5,071 bases of DNA from Chitinivibrionales bacterium (GTDB lineage: Bacteria; Fibrobacterota; Chitinivibrionia; Chitinivibrionales; WJKA01), in contig WJKA01000159.1 in assembly GCA_014729375.1 (NCBI GenBank), positions 1 through 5,071 on the forward strand, in the 5' to 3' direction. A model generated the notes under the pieces. The model saw nothing but the letters and a program-made list of their open reading frames with translations. It was not told the origin of the DNA and searched no databases. The position numbers and the translations under genes are program-made. Below, one piece after another: positions 1 to 5,071 of this stretch. The stretch's first letter is position 1. The number at the start of each line of letters is the position of its first letter.

Positions 1-588
1 CACTCGTACGGCGCCAGCGCGATACCCTCGTTTGCATGGAAAATGCTGAGGGAAAAGAAATGGGGGGCCGATGGTGCATTCCTGTATATGATGGCACCCT
101 GGTATTGTCATGGAATATCCAGTCAACAGCTCGGCTCTTTTCCCGGCCATGTTAAACTGATAATGCAGGTATTCGAACATGATAATGTCAATGATCCGCG
201 AATTGCCAAAGACATATTTGAAAATATCAATATACCGTTCAGCGAAAAAGATTTTATTATTCTCCGCAGCGATTCTTCCAATCAGACCTACCCGCTGACT
301 GCCGACCACAGCACGCCGAACGGTGACCGGAAATTCGGCGTCCGGACCAATTTTCTCGATTACTACGGGATTCACCGGCTGTGCGATGCCCTGATTGCAT
401 ACGCTTTTACCAGACCGGAAAATGCAAAAGAGATTTGTCTCGGAAACGGTTCGCGGCACCAGCGTTTCATGGGTATGTGGAATGAAACCGATTCGGTAAC
501 ACAGCTTTACGCAGGCGACCGTCCGCCAATGTCCCACCCCCAGGCATACTACATGAATTTCTGGCTGAACAAAGTTAATCCGCGCCTG
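1..588 (+). repeat. Protein-level repeat, copy A (partial)
   Basis: First copy of the duplicated hydrolase domain, from the HSYGA motif to the NPR motif (residues 1-196). It pairs with 1138-1740. The offset is 379 residues at Ser and Asp, 378 at His and 377 at NPR, so there are only a few one- or two-residue gaps. The similarity is at protein level; the DNA has diverged well beyond a recent duplication. The upstream part of this copy lies outside the window. Confidence 0.8.
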
Positions 589-1743
589 AAAACCCATGAG
601 CTTGCCTGTCTTGATGCCGATCCCGGAAAAAGGGATGAGCTCACGCTCAGAAATTATTTACGGATGCGCTGGTTCAGAAAACATCTCAAAGAAGACCGGG
701 AACGTCAGGAGGAAGATGATAATAAAGACCGTGAAGAAGGGTACAATGACGGTGCTGTTCAGCCTTGTGATGATCCCTGCTGCGTACCTCCAATTGACAG
801 CGGGTTCGGCGCCAACGGGCCGTTTACTCCAACAGAACGATTATTTCCTCATCCGGGGTTCGGTGACGCCAATGTGCATGTTATCGTACCGGACAGCGGT
901 TCCGGCCCGTTTCCCATCGTGCTGTTCGCACCCGCGCTGTGGAAACCGTCAACCGAATTCTACCGTAACCTGATCGATCACATTGTCAGCAGAGGTAATG
1001 CCGTTGTCTTTACTAAATATAATTACAGCAGCATTTTTGACCATGAGCTGAGATACAGTGTTTTAATAACCGGATTCGACAACGGCCTCGAGCTCATTGC
1101 CGACAAGGTCGATACAACACGAATAGCCGTTATCGGCCATTCGTATGGAGCAGGCGCTGTTCCGGCGATCGGGTGGGAATACGGCCATAACCGCACCTGG
1201 GGATCCCAGGGTCTGGCGCTTTTTATTTCCGCGCCGTGGTATGTTTTCTGCATGGAACCGCGCCAGTTCGAAAAGTATCCGTCGCATGCAAAACTGATAG
1301 TGCAGGTTTATGAAGGCGACCGCCGGATGGACACCCGCATTGCCGAAGACATTTTTTATTCGATAAATTGTAATCCCCGGGAAAAAGATTTTTTGATACT
1401 TTCCGATGCTGTCAGTGATGAATGTGAAATCGATGCCGATCATGATGCGCTGCAATCAGAGGATTCTGATGAAACGACTGTTGTTGACTATTACGGAATC
1501 TGGCGCCCGCTCGATGCGCTGATGGCTTATTCGTTTACCGGCTCGGAAGCGGCAAAAGCAATTGCCCTGGGCAACGGCACTCCCGAGCAGCTTTTCTGCG
1601 GCTTCTGGAACGACAGCACAAAAGTCAGGCTGTTTATCTCGGTTACCGACCGACCGCAATCAACGACTCGCCAGGGAGCATTTCTTTTCGAATGGGACTC
1701 CTTTATGAATCCACGAAAAGAACAGTACTTTCCGGATGAGTAG
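1..1743 (+). CDS. Tandem two-domain alpha/beta hydrolase, 5' end missing
   Basis: The frame is open from the first base and ends at TAG 1741-1743, giving 580 visible residues. The ATG at 43 is not the start, because the HSYGAS nucleophile motif is encoded just before it (bases 1-18). The protein carries two copies of one hydrolase domain. Copy A has Ser2, Asp61 (FEHD) and His103 (ADH); copy B has GHSYGAG with Ser381, Asp440 (YEGD) and His481 (ADH). APW, DIF, DYYGI, LGNG and a final NPR are also shared. Copy B shows the preceding strand PIVLFAPALW (about residues 305-314), expected to form the oxyanion hole. A Lys/Glu/Asp-rich linker (about 217-250) and a CDDPCC cluster (Cys256, 260, 261) separate the copies. 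The family suggests an esterase, lipase or related serine hydrolase; substrate and location cannot be read, and any signal peptide is outside the window. Both triads look intact, so both domains may be active. Confidence 0.85.
   Translation, partial: HSYGASAIPSFAWKMLREKKWGADGAFLYMMAPWYCHGISSQQLGSFPGHVKLIMQVFEHDNVNDPRIAKDIFENINIPFSEKDFIILRSDSSNQTYPLTADHSTPNGDRKFGVRTNFLDYYGIHRLCDALIAYAFTRPENAKEICLGNGSRHQRFMGMWNETDSVTQLYAGDRPPMSHPQAYYMNFWLNKVNPRLKTHELACLDADPGKRDELTLRNYLRMRWFRKHLKEDRERQEEDDNKDREEGYNDGAVQPCDDPCCVPPIDSGFGANGPFTPTERLFPHPGFGDANVHVIVPDSGSGPFPIVLFAPALWKPSTEFYRNLIDHIVSRGNAVVFTKYNYSSIFDHELRYSVLITGFDNGLELIADKVDTTRIAVIGHSYGAGAVPAIGWEYGHNRTWGSQGLALFISAPWYVFCMEPRQFEKYPSHAKLIVQVYEGDRRMDTRIAEDIFYSINCNPREKDFLILSDAVSDECEIDADHDALQSEDSDETTVVDYYGIWRPLDALMAYSFTGSEAAKAIALGNGTPEQLFCGFWNDSTKVRLFISVTDRPQSTTRQGAFLFEWDSFMNPRKEQYFPDE
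1138..1740 (+). repeat. Protein-level repeat, copy B
   Basis: Second copy of the hydrolase domain from the HSYGA motif to the end of the protein (residues 380-580), aligned with copy A at 1-588. The complete domain begins earlier, at about base 800, but the matching part of copy A is outside the window and cannot be compared. Confidence 0.8.
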
Positions 1744-1864
1744 ATGGGCCGGAGGTTGATAGTTAAAGACTGAAGATTCAATGGTGAAAGAGGTACAAGC
1801 CCGGCCGGCGCCGGTGATTGTCATCCGCAAAACGGCATTCTCCATTCCCTGAAGTAGTATCTTT
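1744..1864. other. Convergent intergenic gap with a GC palindrome
   Basis: This 121-bp gap separates the stop of the + strand hydrolase from the stop of the - strand flagellin. It contains the perfect palindrome CCGGCGCCGG (1805-1814). A longer-range pairing is also possible between GGCCGG (1747-1752) and CCGGCC (1801-1806). Neither is followed by a T-run on either strand, so I do not call an intrinsic terminator. The two genes may end by Rho-dependent termination or by mutual interference. Confidence 0.4.
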
Positions 1865-2701
1865 TCACGCGCGATTCAAGCCGCACAACATCAGGACATT
1901 CCGATGCATGAGATTTGCCTGGGCAAGCATGGCGAGCGATGCATCATGGGCCACCTGGCGTTTTATAACCTGTGTCAACTCGTTCGCTTCATTCACCCCG
2001 GTTATTGCCTGCTCATGCCCGGCATTTGTGGCCAGTTTTTTTTCAATCATATTGTGCTGTGCCCATAACCCGCGCGAGTATGCCGAGGTTTTTGCCAGAT
2101 ATGATGCAGCTTTATCCAGTTCAGCCTGCACGGTGCTTTTCACCGTCGCCTTATCGGGCGCGCCGATATCAAGCGTTTCAAGCGATGCCGAATCGACAAC
2201 ATCCCCATTGTCAAATGAAATATCATAGGTCTGTGCCTGATTGTGTGGATTGATATAGATACTGGTAAGCGGGTCGCCCGACGTATCACTGATTAATTGC
2301 TTGTCGTCATACCGGGTGTTGGCAATGATACTGGTTATCTGACTGGCCCTGGAGGAAAAATCGGATTTATATGCCTGCTGCGCATCAGGATCCGATTCGT
2401 CCCAGTACAAATCTACCAGTTGCATCATATCATTCAACAGACCGAAAACCTGCGATCCGGCTTCGACAGCTACTTCATTCATGGCAATTGCTTCCCCAAC
2501 CTGCTGCTGCACGACCCGGTATCCCCTGCTTTCGGTATTGATATTCTGGGCTTTAAAGAAATCTCCGGTACTGTCTTCCGGTTTATTGACAGCTTTGCCC
2601 GAAGCAATTTTCATTAAGGAATCAGCAAGAAACGCTTTGTTCTGCTGATTAAAGCTTGCAATGCGCATTATCGTTGACGTTACATTAATTCCAGAAAGCA
2701 T
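1865..2701 (-). CDS. Flagellin (downstream paralogue)
   Basis: Structural subunit of the flagellar filament, exported through the flagellar type III apparatus. The 278-aa protein has the flagellin N-terminal helical region (residues 23-45, AFLADSLMKIASGKAVNKPEDST, compare L..SL.RLSSGL.IN...DD) and the C-terminal helix (237-278) with AMLAQAN at 257-263. It is close to the short flagellins of spirochaetes and Bacillus and lacks the large variable D2/D3 region. The start is the ATG at 2701, giving MLSGINV, because GGAGG (complement of 2707-2711) lies 5 nt upstream. The frame stays open to an ATG at 2782, but that extension is unlike flagellin and crosses the ribosome site. It lies 166 bp downstream of a second flagellin and is probably co-transcribed with it or expressed from a shared leader type. 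Oddities: Cys273 near the C-terminus, rare in axial proteins, and more divergence from the family than its neighbour (MMQL instead of MREL at 92-95). Confidence 0.92.
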   Translation of the reverse strand: MLSGINVTSTIMRIASFNQQNKAFLADSLMKIASGKAVNKPEDSTGDFFKAQNINTESRGYRVVQQQVGEAIAMNEVAVEAGSQVFGLLNDMMQLVDLYWDESDPDAQQAYKSDFSSRASQITSIIANTRYDDKQLISDTSGDPLTSIYINPHNQAQTYDISFDNGDVVDSASLETLDIGAPDKATVKSTVQAELDKAASYLAKTSAYSRGLWAQHNMIEKKLATNAGHEQAITGVNEANELTQVIKRQVAHDASLAMLAQANLMHRNVLMLCGLNRA

Positions 2702-2764
2702 ATGCACCTCCCTTGTGAGAATGTACCTTCCCTGTGCCGCCACTGCCGGTGCTTCCCCGTTCCG
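2702..2764 (-). promoter_or_regulatory. Flagellin 5' leader with strong RBS (copy 2)
   Basis: Read on the - strand, CTCACAAGGGAGGTGCAT (complement of 2702-2719) directly precedes the ATG. GGAGGTG matches the 16S anti-Shine-Dalgarno well and decides the start. The same 18 nt precede the other flagellin. A second shared block, GGGGAAGC(A/C)CCGG, lies about 45 nt upstream of both starts (here 2746-2758). ACAGGGAAGGT (complement of 2725-2735) and ACAAGGGAGGT (2706-2716) resemble CsrA sites (ACARGGAUGU). The RBS is seen directly; CsrA control is inference. Confidence 0.75.
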
Positions 2765-2787
2765 ACAGACAGCGTTTTTCAATTACA

Positions 2788-2823
2788 GGGCCGAATATGC
2801 TGAATATCCGCAGTATTCAGCCC
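2788..2823 (-). promoter_or_regulatory. Two alternative hairpins between the flagellin genes
   Basis: Hairpin 1 is a perfect 8-bp stem, GCTGAATA (2799-2806) with TATTCAGC (2814-2821), loop 7 nt. Hairpin 2 pairs 2788-2797 with 2814-2823 over 10 bp. It is fully paired only in - strand RNA, where its single imperfect position becomes G-U. The two share one arm and cannot form together. No T-run follows, so this is unlikely to be a simple terminator; processing, stability or partial attenuation between the two flagellins is possible. Confidence 0.5.
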
Positions 2824-2867
2824 TTCTACTTCATTTTTATTATTCAGGATATTGAATTTTTGATCAG

Positions 2868-3677
2868 CTACTGCCCGCCGTACAATCGCGCGACCGCAGC
2901 ATGCGACATGTTTGCCTGTGCAATCATGGCAATTGTCGACTGCTGCCTGACATTAAGCGCTGTCACCCTGGAAAGCTCTTCAGCCTCGTCAATTTCAGTC
3001 ACCAATGATTTAGCAGCTTCTTTGCTGGCAATGATTGTATCCGTAATATTGATTTGTGATTCGATGCTTTTGTCAAATCCCTGCATTTCAGTTAAATATG
3101 TCAGTGCATTTCCTACCTGCGTATCGACATCACCAGAGGTAGTTGCTCCGGACAAATCAAAAGCATCAATGGCAGCGGAATCGGGAACAGTAGTCGGCGT
3201 GATCGCCAATGTGCCCGTTCCGGCAGGGTCCAGCGAGACAGTACTCAGATTAGCCGCCTGAACAATATCAGTGCCGTCAACCGAGGTATTTCCTATTGCT
3301 GAAACCACTTTTTCTTTTAATGCATCAAACTCCGACTCATACCCGGCCAAAACATCGGCATCGTTGGCCCCGGCCTCCTCAGCCTCGTAAAGTTCGGCGA
3401 GTTCACGCATTTCAATAAGGTCTTCATATAACTGACCGCCGATCTCAACTCCTGCATCGGTAATCCCCTCGGCAAGTTTCAAATTCACCTGCACATGTTC
3501 ATACCCGATAATATCGCTTTCGATAGTCTGCCCGCGGGCAAAACTGGCAAAATCATCACCGGCATTGACATACTTCTTACCCGATGCAATCCGTGCGAGC
3601 GAATTGGCCAGTTGCTGGCTGTTTGAATTGTATATTTGTGTGAGCTTGTATGAAGCAGATGTTACTCCACCTAACAT
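2868..3677 (-). CDS. Flagellin (upstream paralogue)
   Basis: Flagellar filament subunit of 269 aa. The N-terminal region has QQLANSLARIASGKKYVNAG followed by DDF (residues 21-43). MRELAELY at 90-97 corresponds to the RELAVQ helix of typical flagellins. A coiled segment then leads to NTSVDGTDIV (130-139, compare T.FNG..LL), and AMIAQAN lies at 250-256 before the C-terminus. Residues 145-181 are rich in Ser and Thr and replace the exposed variable domains of larger flagellins; in filaments of other species such regions can carry O-glycans. There is no cysteine. The start is the ATG at 3677 (MLGGVTS), 6 nt after GGAGG; the frame also holds an ATG at 3737 but that extension overlaps the leader. 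The TAG at 2868-2870 is 166 bp before the next flagellin start. No clear sigma-28 or sigma-54 promoter is visible upstream. It is closer to the family consensus than its downstream copy. Confidence 0.93.
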   Translation of the reverse strand: MLGGVTSASYKLTQIYNSNSQQLANSLARIASGKKYVNAGDDFASFARGQTIESDIIGYEHVQVNLKLAEGITDAGVEIGGQLYEDLIEMRELAELYEAEEAGANDADVLAGYESEFDALKEKVVSAIGNTSVDGTDIVQAANLSTVSLDPAGTGTLAITPTTVPDSAAIDAFDLSGATTSGDVDTQVGNALTYLTEMQGFDKSIESQINITDTIIASKEAAKSLVTEIDEAEELSRVTALNVRQQSTIAMIAQANMSHAAVARLYGGQ

Positions 3678-3741
3678 AATGCACCTCCCTTGTGAGTGTT
3701 TTTGTCCATCCATGTCACCATACCGGGGCTTCCCCATCCCG
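3678..3741 (-). promoter_or_regulatory. Flagellin 5' leader with strong RBS (copy 1)
   Basis: The - strand carries the same 18 nt, CTCACAAGGGAGGTGCAT (complement of 3679-3696), as the other flagellin, here with one extra T before the ATG. It also carries the shared GGGGAAGCCCCGG block (complement of 3723-3735), which forms a GGGG/CCCC hairpin with an AAG loop. A surrounding GTCAC/GTGAC stem (3746-3750 with 3714-3718) can enclose it. ACATGGATGG (complement of 3706-3715) and ACAAGGGAGGT (3683-3693) resemble a pair of CsrA sites, the second covering the Shine-Dalgarno sequence. Confidence 0.75.
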
Positions 3742-3815
3742 CTACGTGACGGTTTCTGTTTGTGCGACTGATTGTCAGAATCAAGAGATAAGGGGTTGGA
3801 GAACAGAAGTTATTG

Positions 3816-3850
3816 TTGTCCCCGGTCTCGTCCACGTCCTTTGTCCCCGG
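3816..3850. repeat. 10-bp direct repeat pair upstream of flagellin
   Basis: TTGTCCCCGG occurs at 3816-3825 and again at 3841-3850, start to start 25 bp. On the - strand it reads CCGGGGACAA twice. The spacing is between two and two-and-a-half helical turns. It lies about 140-170 bp upstream of the flagellin start, in the expected promoter region, so it could be a pair of regulator sites or part of a dispersed intergenic repeat. Confidence 0.5.
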
Positions 3851-3882
3851 AACCGTTTCAATAGTCTTCAAATCCGGTTCCG
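3848..3882. repeat. 8-bp inverted repeat next to an A/T tract
   Basis: CGGAACCG (3848-3855) and CGGTTCCG (3875-3882) are perfect reverse complements around a 19-nt centre. On the + strand the second arm runs straight into eight A residues. On the - strand the eight T residues precede the structure, so it cannot act as an intrinsic terminator on either strand. It could be an operator or a hairpin at the head of the flagellin transcript. Confidence 0.5.
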
Positions 3883-3904
3883 AAAAAAAAGGATGCAACG
3901 CATC
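3883..3904 (-). terminator. Weak intrinsic terminator, - strand
   Basis: Read on the - strand, GATGC-GTT-GCATC (3904 to 3892) forms a 5-bp stem with a 3-nt loop, then C and eight T residues (3890-3883). The T-run is strong but the stem is short. It would stop transcription coming from the glycosyltransferase side before it reaches the flagellins, which fits separate transcription of the flagellin pair. Confidence 0.45.
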
Positions 3905-4001
3905 TCCGATTCAATAATCCTGATCAGTCAATATTAAATGTAAAGAAAGAAATATAAATAAGATCTTACGGCCAACCTCCTTGTTAAAGGGTGAGACATC
4001 C

Positions 4002-4048
4002 CTGTCTGATGCTGCATAATAAGCACAGCGCTGCCAGACAGTTTTTTT
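4002..4048 (+). terminator. Intrinsic terminator, + strand, with possible antiterminator
   Basis: CTGTCTG (4002-4008) pairs perfectly with CAGACAG (4035-4041), followed at once by seven T residues (4042-4048). The 26-nt interior can form a smaller GCTG/CAGC stem (4011-4014 with 4026-4029). Just upstream, AGACA (3994-3998) can pair instead with TGTCT (4003-4007), using the same 5' arm, so the layout also fits an attenuator. No + strand gene ends here, so either a small RNA or leader ends at this point or it is a remnant. Confidence 0.5.
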
Positions 4049-4109
4049 GTTTCCGATACTGTTACTGTGGGATTATTTTCGATCTCACAGCTTCCCCTGT
4101 CTGTTATAT

Positions 4110-4242
4110 CGGCAGGAAACCGGAATACTTTAGAGAAAAAAAACGGTTTGAGGTTGAGATTAAAGCTCTTACATCCGGTACTCCCCGAATGTATCTTATT
4201 ATAAAGGCATTAAAGGCGAAAAAAGAATCTTCACTGCATTAA
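4110..4242 (+). pseudogene. Possible C-terminal coding remnant, unidentified
   Basis: The last 43 or so codons of a + strand frame, ending at TAA 4240-4242, read like a real protein end: charged and helical, including FREKKRFEVEIKAL and YLIIKALKAKK. The same frame farther upstream (from GTG 3991) is Cys- and Phe-rich, crosses the + strand terminator at 4002-4048, and does not look coding. I do not recognise the family. It may be the tail of a gene whose front was deleted, or chance. Its stop overlaps the stop of the opposite HTH fragment at the TTAA 4239-4242. Confidence 0.25.
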
Positions 4243-4406
4243 GGCGAGTCAGTCTTAAATAAAACGATTTTATTTTTGCACTTTTCAGGTATGTACATAT
4301 TCTGGACGTGCATATAATTATTGAAATGGTCGGCGAGTTCCTTTGCAGTGACCTTCCGGCGGTTAAGGAGCATGACAACGATAGAGAGGAGGCGGTCGAT
4401 TTTCAT
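4239..4406 (-). pseudogene. Truncated YafY/WYL-type HTH regulator remnant
   Basis: From the ATG at 4406 the first 28 residues, beginning MKIDRLLSIVVMLLNRRKVT and ending AKELADHF, match the typical N-terminus of DeoR-like HTH regulators with a WYL ligand domain. In intact members this is followed by V(S)xRTIYRDI, the recognition helix, and about 250 further residues. Here the frame continues with 27 unrelated residues (NNYMHVQNMYIPEK...) and stops at 4239, so the recognition helix and all of the WYL domain are missing. I did not find the continuation in other frames downstream. A GGAG lies 8 nt upstream of the ATG, but a terminator (4419-4440) sits just before it and no promoter is evident. 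An intact small protein cannot be excluded; a truncated gene is likelier. Confidence 0.6.
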
Positions 4407-4418
4407 GGCAACAGCTCC

Positions 4419-4440
4419 AAAAAACAGGCGTAGTCCTGTT
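4419..4440 (-). terminator. Intrinsic terminator of the glycosyltransferase gene
   Basis: On the - strand AACAGG-ACTACG-CCTGTT (4440 to 4423) forms a 6-bp stem with a 6-nt loop, then four more T residues (six T in a row counting the stem end). It lies 21 bp after the glycosyltransferase stop codon, the expected position, and before the HTH fragment. Confidence 0.65.
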
Positions 4441-4461
4441 AAAAATAAAAAGCGGAAATTT

Positions 4462-5071
4462 CTATAGCTCTGGTGCAACAATATTTCTGATCAGCGACGC
4501 CATGGAATACTTTTCTATAAACCGCCGGTAGCACGCTTCGGCGATTCTTTCACGTTCTGTGCTCCCGGATACATACGAAAGGCAGAAATCAACAATTTTA
4601 TCGTACGTTGTTGCGGGAATTGGAATATCCGCATACGGATTAACTGGTGAATCCTCGGAAACAATGAAACATTTATTATTCAGTAAATACGATATCCGTA
4701 CTGCCTCAAATATTCTGGCATCATAGTGGTGAATATTCAGAATTATCCTGGACCGTCCGATAAGCTCATCACGCTGTTTTCCATACACACCAAATACCGT
4801 CTTAAGCGTAATCTCATTATTTGACGCAAGGGAATCGAGGATTTTTTTTCTTCTCTCACCCACGCTGCCGTAAAAAAGAATATCAATATCCTTGTTCTTT
4901 GCATGCGGTATCTGCTCGAGCGCGGGATGGTAGCCCAGCGGCACGTGCTGAGCCGCAATCCCCCGCGATTTCAGAAAAGCAATATTTTCCTTTGAATAGT
5001 CCCAGACCTCGTGCGCATTTTTCAGCAATGCCAGAACATTTTCGCCGAGCAGCTTTTCATCAGCGCTGAGC
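4462..5071 (-). CDS. Glycosyltransferase, CgeB-like GT-B fold, 5' end missing
   Basis: The frame is open to the right edge, so the start is outside the window; a TTG at 5028 is an internal Leu and not a credible start. The visible 202 residues end at TAG 4462-4464. They resemble the C-terminal half of GT-B glycosyltransferases of the CgeB/Glyco_trans_1_2 type. The segment begins with EVWDYSKENIAFLKSRGI and VPLGYHP, which precede the donor-binding domain. DIDILFYGSVGERR is its first Rossmann strand and loop. IILNIHHYDARIFEAVRISY followed by LLNNKCFIVSE is the expected nucleotide-sugar contact region with conserved Glu. These enzymes transfer a sugar from a nucleotide donor to glycan, lipid or protein; the acceptor cannot be deduced. 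The gene is followed by its own terminator and faces toward the flagellins on the same strand, about 780 bp upstream of the nearer one. A role in flagellin glycosylation is suggested by proximity only; a surface-polysaccharide enzyme is equally possible. Confidence 0.8.
   Translation of the reverse strand, partial: LSADEKLLGENVLALLKNAHEVWDYSKENIAFLKSRGIAAQHVPLGYHPALEQIPHAKNKDIDILFYGSVGERRKKILDSLASNNEITLKTVFGVYGKQRDELIGRSRIILNIHHYDARIFEAVRISYLLNNKCFIVSEDSPVNPYADIPIPATTYDKIVDFCLSYVSGSTERERIAEACYRRFIEKYSMASLIRNIVAPEL

Larger units (their letters stand above)
3742..4109. other. Gene-poor stretch upstream of the flagellins
   Basis: I see no convincing gene here. Short open frames exist on both strands, but they lack recognisable protein character or run through hairpins. 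The stretch holds a 10-bp direct repeat, an 8-bp inverted repeat, a - strand terminator-like hairpin and a + strand terminator-like hairpin, each listed separately. It should also contain the promoter of the flagellin genes, between about 3750 and 3880, but I could not pick out a match to the sigma-28, sigma-54 or sigma-70 consensus that I would defend. Confidence 0.5.

Noticed and set aside
1023..1659. - strand open frames inside the hydrolase gene
   Set aside because: They overlap a well-supported coding region with duplicated catalytic motifs and show no protein family features.
1805..1814. GC palindrome as a terminator of the hydrolase or flagellin gene
   Set aside because: No T-run follows on either strand.
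1818..2617. + strand open frames inside the downstream flagellin gene (1818-2228, 1972-2253, 2297-2617)
   Set aside because: They are antisense shadows of a clearly recognised flagellin and have no recognisable motifs.
3700..3775. Resemblance of the flagellin leader to a c-di-GMP-I (GEMM) riboswitch
   Set aside because: Short pieces such as GCACA, AAACC and GAAGC..CCGG appear in similar order, but the conserved GCAAA and ACGCAAAGCC cores and the expected helices are absent, and the second leader does not keep the upstream part.
4020..4037. Possible sigma-54 promoter on the - strand (TGGCAGCGCTGTGCTT)
   Set aside because: The gap between GG and GC is 9 instead of 10, there is a terminator-like hairpin between it and the flagellin gene, and it falls within the + strand terminator stem, which explains its sequence.
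3991..4109. Open frame from GTG 3991 as the front of an 83-aa protein
   Set aside because: It runs through the + strand terminator and its T-run, and its composition (many Cys, Phe, Tyr) is not protein-like. Only the tail after about 4110 looks possibly coding.
1..5071. CRISPR array, tRNA, rRNA or insertion sequence
   Set aside because: No regularly spaced repeats, no tRNA-like cloverleaf or rRNA segment, and no transposase or matching terminal inverted repeats were seen.

Overview
The window comes from a flagellated bacterium of moderate G+C; nothing here fixes the phylum. It holds, left to right: the 3' part of a gene on the + strand for a large two-domain alpha/beta hydrolase (1-1743); a 121-bp convergent gap; two flagellin paralogues on the - strand (1865-2701 and 2868-3677); a gene-poor stretch of about 700 bp with terminators, repeats and two apparent gene remnants (3742-4406); and the 3' part of a - strand glycosyltransferase gene that runs off the right edge (4462-5071).

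The flagellins are the clearest content. Both have the conserved helical ends of the family (L..SL.xIASGK near the N-terminus, AM(L/I)AQAN near the C-terminus), are short (278 and 269 aa) and lack large outer domains. Each starts behind a strong Shine-Dalgarno sequence inside the same 18-nt leader. The leader similarity extends about 60 nt upstream, so the duplication included the translation-control region. Both leaders carry two GGA-containing sites resembling CsrA targets, one of them on the Shine-Dalgarno sequence. Between the two genes, the - strand RNA can fold two mutually exclusive hairpins.

The hydrolase is a tandem duplication. The Ser, Asp and His of the presumed triad occur twice at almost identical spacing, about 379 residues apart. 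Its true start lies left of the window, because the first nucleophile motif is encoded by the first bases.

The glycosyltransferase resembles the C-terminal half of CgeB-like GT-B enzymes. Its position beside the flagellins, one of which has a Ser/Thr-rich centre, makes flagellin glycosylation a reasonable guess and no more. The gene-poor stretch between them contains the N-terminal 28 residues of a YafY/WYL-type HTH regulator that is then cut off, a possible C-terminal coding remnant on the opposite strand sharing its stop region, and three terminator-like hairpins. It looks like a site of past rearrangement. I found no convincing evidence of a wholly new system; the shared flagellin leaders, the alternative hairpins and the orphan + strand terminator most deserve follow-up.
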